Source of the DNA: Marasmius tenuissimus
Taxonomy: Eukaryota; Basidiomycota; Agaricomycetes; Agaricales; Marasmiaceae
Assembly (NCBI GenBank): GCA_029532415.1
Contig: JAQOTA010000014.1
Span: 434,001-498,000 of the forward strand
Length of the DNA stretch: 64,000 bases
Direction of reading: 5' to 3'
A program made the position numbers and the translations under genes. A model generated the notes under the pieces. The model worked only from the letters and a program-made list of their open reading frames with translations, searched no databases and was not told where the DNA came from. Below are positions 57,453 through 64,000 of the stretch, in pieces. The stretch's first letter is position 1; each line of letters begins with the position of its first letter.

Positions 57453-60400
57453 CTAGTGAAATGTTAATCCTAAAGATTGCCTGAACAATTCGAACTTTGT
57501 TCTGCCAAGATTCTTCGTAAGAAGATCAGCAGGTTGTTTAGCAGTTTCAACGAAATAGATTTGAGTCTTTTCGTGTTCCACTGCTTCCCTGATGAAGTGA
57601 TATCGATTGTCAATGTGTTTTGTTCTTTTATCAGTAGCTTCATTGCTGCTGAGAAATATAGCGCCTTGGTTGTCGCTAACACATGGAACTGATCGAATAG
57701 GGAAGTTCAATTCGTTCATCAACGATTTCATCCAGCAAGCCTGACGTGTACAGTCAGATAGAGCCATGTACTCTGCTTCCGTGGATGATAATGCAACCGT
57801 TTTCTGTTTCTGAGCGACCCAGCAAACTGGTGCATTAGCAAGCTTTACGATATATCCAGTCTGTGATCGACGATCATCTTTATCAGTTGCCCAATCAGAG
57901 TCAGCAAAGGCAAGTAGTCCTTGGTTGGATCTACCATCATAAATGAGTTCGTACTTTGCAGTGTGAACAAGGTATTTCACGATGTAAAGTGCCTTCTGGA
58001 GATGTTCCTGATTAGGATTAGCTCCATACTGTGACATCTTGATTACAGCAAAAGATATGTCTGGTCTCGTTCCGAGAGCCAAGTAAAGTAGTGATCCGAT
58101 AACCGATTGGAATCTATGCCTAATCTCGGGATTAACCTCCCCCTGGTTTTGGGTTGGGTTATAGCCTTCTGGCAAAGGCGTATATGCCGTCTTGGCGTTC
58201 AGAACTCCGAATTTACGAATTATCTTTTCAAGATAGTCTCGCTGATCAAGGATCAGTCTGCGATTCTTCCGATCTTGAGTAATTCGCATTCGCAGAAATT
58301 CTGTTGGCTCGCCTAGATCTCGGCATTCCCAGATTTTCATAAATTCGCTTTTTAGTCTATTGACAAGGTTGCGATCAGGACCCATGAATAAAGCATCGTC
58401 GACATAGACGACGGCAATGACCATATTGCCATTCTTGTTGAAGACATATACGCCAGCATCGGATAAGCATCGTTTGAATCCCAGACGTTTCATGGATTCG
58501 GTACATTGACGCCACCAGGCACGAGAAGCCTGTTTTAATCCGTATAATGCTTTGCGTAACCTCCAAACCTTGCTGGAGTCCGTAACGAAGCCTTCAGGTT
58601 GTTCCATGTATATCTCCTCATCTAAGGCAACATAAAGAAATGCTGTTTTAACGTCTAGCGCAGAGATCTCCCAATCTTCAAGCGCTGCTAGTGCCAATAG
58701 AAGTCGTACGGTTTCGAATTGTACTACAGGAGAGAACAACTTGTTATAGTCTATCTCTTGTTTCTGCGAAAATCCTTTCGCAACAAGTCTTGCCTTTTTA
58801 CGGCCATCAGACTTGATATCAAATACCCAGCGGGATTTCACCGCTTTTCGGCCTTTGGGTAGTGTGACCACATCAAAGACGTTTCTATCTTTGAGTGATT
58901 GTAATTCCAGTCTGCATGCTGCTTCCCAAGATGGTTTTTCATCTTTAGGACGTTTCTGGACTTGTTTGTATGTCCATTCACGAACGTTATCGTAACTACT
59001 GGCCTGAAGACCATATAGTTGATGACCGTTATTCAGCAAGTAAACCAAGTAATTTTCTCCCCCTTGCTGAGCAAGATCGCTCATATCTTCATCCGTGTCC
59101 ATAGGAGCGGCTGGATTAGGAACCCTAATTGGTATTGTTTCAGGTTCATTTGTCGGATTAATTTGACTTTGCCAGCGTGCTTGAGAATCGATATCGCGTT
59201 CGATCTCAACAGGATGTCGATTTCCATAAACATTAAACGGACGGTTGGGAGTTATTCTACTTCTTGGAGGGTTTCTTCTGACGACTGGTGGTGGAGGAGC
59301 TCGTAGGTTCTCCCACTCATCATAGTCAGCTTGGCGAAATCCAAATGGATTTGTCGATCCAGAAGAACCAGCAGATCGTGGATCTGGACCATACTGATTA
59401 GGATTGTGATCGGAGCCTTTCGGTGATCCGAATCCATCAGTATCTGGATGATTGCTGTTGTGCACGTCATCGCTTTTATCATCCGGGATAGGATCCAAGG
59501 GAGGATCTCCCCCAGGCTGATGATCGTCATCATCTGATCCTGGTGGAGGTGGAGGATTGAAGAAATCATCATTATTGTGATGATCTTCGTGGCCATCATA
59601 TGGGTACGTTGGAAAGGGTATAGACCGGACAGGTTTGTCGGTTTTATCAAACTCTATGGATCCGGGCACTTCTTTCTGACATTTAGGAAACCAGTTTTCA
59701 TCGAAAACTGCTTGTGGAGTAATGTATACAGAGTTGTTGGTTGTTCGAAAGAATCGATAAGCTTTTGATCCACTCTCGTAACCAATGAAGATCATTGCTT
59801 CGGAGTGTGGAGCAAGCTTATTTTTACGTTTTGGTATGTATGCATATGCACCACATCCGAACGTCCTGAAGTATGAAACATCAGTCTTCTTGTTTTCGAG
59901 CAATTCAACTGGAGTTCTGTATTTCCTTGAACGAATAGGAGTTCTATTGTAGATATGGACAGCTGTGAGAATTGCAAATTCCCACCAGTTTTCAGGCGCA
60001 CAAGCCTGAAAGCGCATGGCTTCAGATTTTTCTCGTAGTGTACGATTAAATCTTTCTGCTCGTCCATTCTGTTCATGCACGTTGGGAGAACCTCTTTGTG
60101 GAAATATTCCTAGAGAGTTATACCAGTCCCATTGTTCATTTGAAAAGAATTCTCCCCCACGATTGAAATGCACACTTCTGACCTTTTTATTAGTCTGGCG
60201 CTCTACAAGAGCTAGCCAATTGCGCAATTTCTGATCTGTATCGCTCTTTTTACGAATTGGATATACCCATCCGAATGATGTTGCATCATCGAATAAGGTT
60301 AATGCATATTCATTTTGATAGTAAGAGCGAGTTGGATATTCTATTAAATCACCGTGCACGAGCTCAAGAGGCTCCTTAGCTCGTTTAGAGGATAAAGGGT

Positions 60401-61340
60401 ACGATTTAGCAACCATTTTGTCTTTGGCACAGCCTCGGCATGGTCTCGTTTCTCCCTTCGAAGTAACCAACTTCGTTGGAAGCCCTTTAACGTTATCCAT
60501 CAATTTTCCTAAGATTCTGGGATCACAGTGTCCCATACGTCTATGCCATAATTCAGAAGTATTGAAAGATACAACAGATGTGAAGGAAGTTTCTCCCACA
60601 AGAACCTTCGCGTTCATCCATCGTGAAGGATCATCTTTATGGCTTGGGTAAGAGCTCATTAAAAGAGAATCATCTTTCTTGCTCCGGATTGAAGTCTCTG
60701 GAGAGTCCAGTATAGTATAGTAACCTATACTCCGGAACTTCCCACTAGAGATTAAACGATGTGGGCTGTCGGGATTAGCGCTATTGGTATGTCGGATGAG
60801 GACAGTACCATAGCCTACTATTTGCACATTTGCTTTATCACCCGCTGATGTAGTAAGACCTATTGGCATTTCTAAAGTCTGATAGTCTGAGAAATCCGTT
60901 TTATACGGAGTCATATGCGCTGATGCCCCACTATCAAGTAGCCAGGCATCTTGCGTATTTCTCACTTCACAATCACTCGAAAATGCAGCAGAAAACGACT
61001 TATATTTCGTCGTTGCATATACAGAAGTAATACTACATTTCCTTGGTACTGAGTTCCTTAGGATATGATAGTTCTGCATCGAGGATTTAGTGAAAGTTTG
61101 ACTATTAGAACTTTGAAAAACTTGCCAGTCTCCACGATCGTTGCTTTCAGCCCAGTCGTAATCAACTCCTTCAAGGCCATCTCCATAGTCACCATCATCA
61201 AAGTACCGTTCATGCTGTTGAAGCGGTTCTTGATTCTGACTTTGTTGAAATCCTTGACGAACAAGAAGCTCTCGTCTATTTCTGAGTTCTTGTTCATATC
61301 GTTGATTAGCGGCATCTTCAACTTCTATCCAAGCTTCCAA
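57453..61340 (-). CDS. Copia pol polyprotein (PR-INT-RT-RNH)
   Basis: One open frame of 1,295 aa from the first Met after the upstream amber codon. In order: a Gln-rich linker, protease (AWLLDSGASAHM), integrase zinc region (LWHRRMGH, CRGC), integrase core, an acidic Pro/Asp-rich linker, RT (YVDDALFMGP) and RNase H (DNQGAIF, RTKHIDNRYHFIR), ending LGLTFH. The frame is intact, yet the second integrase catalytic Asp appears to be Asn (HFNRGGEF where SD-x-GGEF is usual; codon AAT at about 60,157-60,159). It lies in the same frame as gag with only one stop between them, so it is probably made as a gag-pol fusion rather than from its own ATG. Confidence 0.92.
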   Translation of the reverse strand: MEAWIEVEDAANQRYEQELRNRRELLVRQGFQQSQNQEPLQQHERYFDDGDYGDGLEGVDYDWAESNDRGDWQVFQSSNSQTFTKSSMQNYHILRNSVPRKCSITSVYATTKYKSFSAAFSSDCEVRNTQDAWLLDSGASAHMTPYKTDFSDYQTLEMPIGLTTSAGDKANVQIVGYGTVLIRHTNSANPDSPHRLISSGKFRSIGYYTILDSPETSIRSKKDDSLLMSSYPSHKDDPSRWMNAKVLVGETSFTSVVSFNTSELWHRRMGHCDPRILGKLMDNVKGLPTKLVTSKGETRPCRGCAKDKMVAKSYPLSSKRAKEPLELVHGDLIEYPTRSYYQNEYALTLFDDATSFGWVYPIRKKSDTDQKLRNWLALVERQTNKKVRSVHFNRGGEFFSNEQWDWYNSLGIFPQRGSPNVHEQNGRAERFNRTLREKSEAMRFQACAPENWWEFAILTAVHIYNRTPIRSRKYRTPVELLENKKTDVSYFRTFGCGAYAYIPKRKNKLAPHSEAMIFIGYESGSKAYRFFRTTNNSVYITPQAVFDENWFPKCQKEVPGSIEFDKTDKPVRSIPFPTYPYDGHEDHHNNDDFFNPPPPPGSDDDDHQPGGDPPLDPIPDDKSDDVHNSNHPDTDGFGSPKGSDHNPNQYGPDPRSAGSSGSTNPFGFRQADYDEWENLRAPPPPVVRRNPPRSRITPNRPFNVYGNRHPVEIERDIDSQARWQSQINPTNEPETIPIRVPNPAAPMDTDEDMSDLAQQGGENYLVYLLNNGHQLYGLQASSYDNVREWTYKQVQKRPKDEKPSWEAACRLELQSLKDRNVFDVVTLPKGRKAVKSRWVFDIKSDGRKKARLVAKGFSQKQEIDYNKLFSPVVQFETVRLLLALAALEDWEISALDVKTAFLYVALDEEIYMEQPEGFVTDSSKVWRLRKALYGLKQASRAWWRQCTESMKRLGFKRCLSDAGVYVFNKNGNMVIAVVYVDDALFMGPDRNLVNRLKSEFMKIWECRDLGEPTEFLRMRITQDRKNRRLILDQRDYLEKIIRKFGVLNAKTAYTPLPEGYNPTQNQGEVNPEIRHRFQSVIGSLLYLALGTRPDISFAVIKMSQYGANPNQEHLQKALYIVKYLVHTAKYELIYDGRSNQGLLAFADSDWATDKDDRRSQTGYIVKLANAPVCWVAQKQKTVALSSTEAEYMALSDCTRQACWMKSLMNELNFPIRSVPCVSDNQGAIFLSSNEATDKRTKHIDNRYHFIREAVEHEKTQIYFVETAKQPADLLTKNLGRTKFELFRQSLGLTFH

Positions 61341-61358
61341 TTGGCGTTTATAACGTTG

Positions 61359-64000
61359 CTATTGAACAAATCTCGCTTCTTGGTATGGCTGATTGTTATT
61401 AACAACCAAAGTGATATTGCCAATACTCGTGCCATCAGCAACATGTAAGGGCGGTCCATTGGTCCTTAGTCCAATTACTGCAGGTCCGTAATTCTCGAAT
61501 TGAGAGTTTCGGGGATCACTTGGAGATGTAACCCAGGGGTCAACCTCAGGTTGTTCATCTACCGGACTAAGTCTTTCCGGTTGATCTGGTGGAGCAGTGG
61601 TTGGACGAGAAGGGACTTCAATGTAATCCTCTTCTAAGGATTGTATGCCATAGAAAGATTCGGGAGAGCTTGGAGGTGTGTGGACAATTTGGTCCTGCCA
61701 TTGTCGTACTCTAGGTGGTGTAGTTGCGGGGCGATTTATGTATTCATGGGTAGAGGGAACTGGAGATTTGGAACGATTAAGTGACTCGGCTAATTCCATG
61801 AAGTCTCCAGGGTATGTTCTTGGTCGTTCATCGAAGCGACCACCCTCGAGTTCTCTTCGAGGAATATCAGCCTGAGTCATGGGAACAATCATTCTAATGT
61901 TGTTCATCCATTTGTACAAGTGCGTATGCCAATTACGAACATCTGGAAGACTAAGGTGAGGGATGAAGCGAACCCATCGCCTGCTAAACCCTGGTTGTCT
62001 CCATTGGGATGATCTAAATTGACTCGCTCTTATGTCTGTCGTTCCGAATAACCATTTTCCTTCAAGACCAAGCTTGACTAACGAATGCCAGAAGATAGGA
62101 TTCAACACTTGTATAGGAAGTGTGAAATTCTTCTTGTTGACTCGGAAGGCTTCATCCACCGCAGTTGAACGAGGGTTTTTCTCTCGTTGAACGAAATCTT
62201 CAACGGTGCTGATCCAATTTTTGTTATTGATCTCAGCTATAACCGTCGATAGGTGTTGAAGATTCCAGGTTTGGTATTCGTAGTGAAGTGTGAACTTGGT
62301 ATCTTCTACTGTTTCCACATGTAATATCCTTTGTTGTATGCGTAATTCATGAAGAGCTTGACGAGGTGTCATGTTATGCACTGCGTCTCTCCTGATAGCA
62401 TACATAACGACATAATATTTGGTCCTGATCAGAACCCAGATCCAAAGCTTATGGTCTGGTGAGTTGCGTATTAGTTTGTTACGCATTCTGATCATGGATG
62501 CCTTCAACGCTATGTCGTTAGTCATCTGATCTCCGAAATCTTGGAAATCTTCGACAACAGGGATTGGGAGTTTAATCCCATTTATTACATTTGGTCTATT
62601 ATTCCTAAGGTTAACACGTCGCATTGTATTGTCATGTTGTTCTTTGTATTCTTGTAAGAATCGCCATTCAACTTTTCTATTGATGAGAGGTGGCTTCGTG
62701 ATGTCATCTCCATCTTGAGAATAGTTTTCTGGTCTGAACAAATGAACAAGATCTGCGTGGTTCCTAGGAAACATAGAATCTGCCCATGGTCCATAATCGT
62801 CAGGAGGTGTTGAAACAGTTACACGTATGTCTTCTTGTGTGGGTGGTGCCACTTCGAGATTCTCACCTTGGTCAACTTCGTCCGCAGGCGAAGTATGATT
62901 AGGTGTCGCCTCTCGTCGTGGCATTGAGAAGATAATTTCTTCATTACTATGCGCGCCATAAGAGTATTCAGAACATGTATGACTATCATTTGATGAATGA
63001 TCAGATGAAGAGTCACTATCAGGTTCTGTCGGAGTGTCAGAGATGTACACCAAAGATGGTATCTCGTCTCCATCGCTGTCTATGTTTGAAATGGAAGGAG
63101 TAGTTGAAGCGATAGCTTCTTCTACTTGTTGAACCTGTTCATCTAGTTGAACAGTTCGTTTATTGTTCCATTCTTGAACAGAGATGTATCGTTCAGGACG
63201 ACCTTCTCTGTCAGCAGCGATTCTCTCTTCTAGGCGTGCTTGTAGAAAATCATACGTGTTTTGGAGTGGGTTTGATGCAGATGTGCTACCAGTGGGGTAG
63301 TGGTAGGACATATGAACGTTTACTGGCCCAGCCATTTCGCGTTCAAAAACTGAGCTAATTTGCTCGTTTACTGCATTAATTCGATTCTGGTATTCAGAAG
63401 GTTTCTCGGAAGGTTCAAGTACCGCAGTGTGCGATTGTTGCCCCCCTTTTTGAGTATCCTTCTTCTTTCCTTTGCCTTTTCCTTTGCCCTTTCCTCCCTT
63501 CTTCTTCCCTGTCTTGAGAGAAGATCCACTATGGTTCTGATTGTTCTGGTTCTGGTTGTTGTTTTTATAATTGTTCTTCTTTTGATTCGCAGAAGTACCA
63601 GAACGAGACTGATCAGACCATTTGGGAGGAGAGTTAAATCTATTAACACCAGAAATTTTGGCGTTATGGGCGGTGTAGGCAGCAGGACCAGAATGAATCC
63701 CATTCCTTCTATTCCATTCATTCGTAATTGCAGCAATCAAATTGGTAGGTTTAAGTTCTTCCTTCTTCATACGGGATACTTGCTGCTTGAAAAGCTGCCA
63801 GCGCTTTTCATTAAGCTTTGCTGTGATCATATAACACAGCAAGTCGTCCGAAATATCTACTCCATGATCCTTAAGTTGGTCCCGAACAGTCAACATGTAA
63901 CTGATTCCAGGGACTGGATTAAGGTGTTTAGGGAGTTGGACGTTATGCAAGTCCGTATATAGATTCATCATCTTTGAAGAAGACTGAACTCCAAACGTAG
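61359..64000 (-). CDS. Copia gag with unusually long C-terminal extension (partial)
   Basis: Open from the right window edge (first visible Met at 63971) to TAG at 61361-61359; at least 870 aa. The N-terminal part is copia gag (LTVRDQLKDHGVDISDDLL, LIAAITNEWNRRN). A Lys/Gly-rich nucleocapsid-like stretch lacking CCHC knuckles follows (KKKGGKGKGKGKGKKK, about residue 165). Then comes about 650 aa not normally present between nucleocapsid and protease: an acidic Ser-rich linker and an ordered region at about residues 420-700 with KLWIWVLIRTKYYVVMYAI, FTLHYEYQTWNLQHLST and NWHTHLYKWMNNIRMI. I do not recognise this module. The frame ends FVQ, a stop, then continues in phase into pol. Confidence 0.85.
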   Translation of the reverse strand, partial: TFGVQSSSKMMNLYTDLHNVQLPKHLNPVPGISYMLTVRDQLKDHGVDISDDLLCYMITAKLNEKRWQLFKQQVSRMKKEELKPTNLIAAITNEWNRRNGIHSGPAAYTAHNAKISGVNRFNSPPKWSDQSRSGTSANQKKNNYKNNNQNQNNQNHSGSSLKTGKKKGGKGKGKGKGKKKDTQKGGQQSHTAVLEPSEKPSEYQNRINAVNEQISSVFEREMAGPVNVHMSYHYPTGSTSASNPLQNTYDFLQARLEERIAADREGRPERYISVQEWNNKRTVQLDEQVQQVEEAIASTTPSISNIDSDGDEIPSLVYISDTPTEPDSDSSSDHSSNDSHTCSEYSYGAHSNEEIIFSMPRREATPNHTSPADEVDQGENLEVAPPTQEDIRVTVSTPPDDYGPWADSMFPRNHADLVHLFRPENYSQDGDDITKPPLINRKVEWRFLQEYKEQHDNTMRRVNLRNNRPNVINGIKLPIPVVEDFQDFGDQMTNDIALKASMIRMRNKLIRNSPDHKLWIWVLIRTKYYVVMYAIRRDAVHNMTPRQALHELRIQQRILHVETVEDTKFTLHYEYQTWNLQHLSTVIAEINNKNWISTVEDFVQREKNPRSTAVDEAFRVNKKNFTLPIQVLNPIFWHSLVKLGLEGKWLFGTTDIRASQFRSSQWRQPGFSRRWVRFIPHLSLPDVRNWHTHLYKWMNNIRMIVPMTQADIPRRELEGGRFDERPRTYPGDFMELAESLNRSKSPVPSTHEYINRPATTPPRVRQWQDQIVHTPPSSPESFYGIQSLEEDYIEVPSRPTTAPPDQPERLSPVDEQPEVDPWVTSPSDPRNSQFENYGPAVIGLRTNGPPLHVADGTSIGNITLVVNNNQPYQEARFVQ

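Larger units (their letters stand above)
56899..64000 (-). mobile_element. Second Ty1/copia element, 5' end outside window
   Basis: On the minus strand: 3' LTR 57417-56899, polypurine tract, RNase H, RT, INT and PR in a 1,295-aa frame, and an upstream gag frame open to the right edge. LTR ends TGTTGA...CTCATCA match those of the first copia element, but the body differs. It is inserted into the dispersed repeat at a site ending TAGGT; the partner duplication and 5' LTR lie beyond the window. Confidence 0.92.

Noticed and set aside
1..64000. CRISPR arrays, operons, ribosome binding sites and rRNA genes
   Set aside because: The window is eukaryotic; no regularly spaced identical direct repeats or rRNA sequence were seen.

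Overview
The window is nuclear DNA of a mushroom-forming basidiomycete (Agaricomycetes; the genus cannot be fixed from sequence alone). The evidence is: genes split by many 47-77 nt GT-AG introns, a fungal NACHT-type NLR, F-box/LRR-like genes, KDZ (Kyakuja-Dileera-Zisupton) transposase genes with their cysteine-cluster relatives, and two Ty1/copia elements. Exon structures below were worked out by hand from splice signals and reading-frame continuity.

Layout. 1.2-4.0 kb: a five-exon NACHT NLR whose stop codon lies inside a KDZ-like terminal repeat. 4.0-8.6 kb: a gene-less decayed element bounded by related terminal repeats. 8,673-20,746: a complete 12,074-bp KDZ transposon with terminal inverted repeats (TIRs) starting CACCTTAGGCAC and an 8-bp target duplication, CTAGACGT. 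It carries a CxC1-KDZ transposase fused to an Ulp1-type protease (one internal TAG) and three genes of unknown function. 20.8-21.6 kb: a degenerate hairpin repeat array. 21.7-25.5 kb: two F-box/LRR-like genes.

25.6-46.2 kb: a dense block of intact multi-exon genes that looks like KDZ-associated cargo. It holds a 721-aa cysteine-cluster protein, an EME1-like nuclease-fold protein, three members of an apparently undescribed small-protein family (120, 129 and 138 aa), a small basic protein, a protein with two viroplasmin/RNase H1 N-terminal-like repeats, a 475-aa protein with a 6.3-kb copia element in one intron, and a 961-aa CxC5/CxC6 KDZ-like protein sharing a 91-bp divergent promoter with it.

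46.5-56.9 kb: repeat-rich, no convincing host gene. It contains a ~214-bp tandem satellite split by a solo LTR, LTR fragments, and two copies of a ~1-kb repeat, one interrupted by a MITE. 56.9 kb to the right edge: a second copia element on the minus strand, truncated by the window. Its very long gag and its pol are separated by one amber codon in a CAA-TAG-CAA context.

How the parts relate: the KDZ transposase is expected to move the 12-kb element, and the Ulp1 domain could act on SUMO/ubiquitin-like conjugates of host or element proteins. The roles of the accessory genes are unknown. The 25.6-46.2 kb block may be cargo of a second KDZ-related element, but I did not find its ends.
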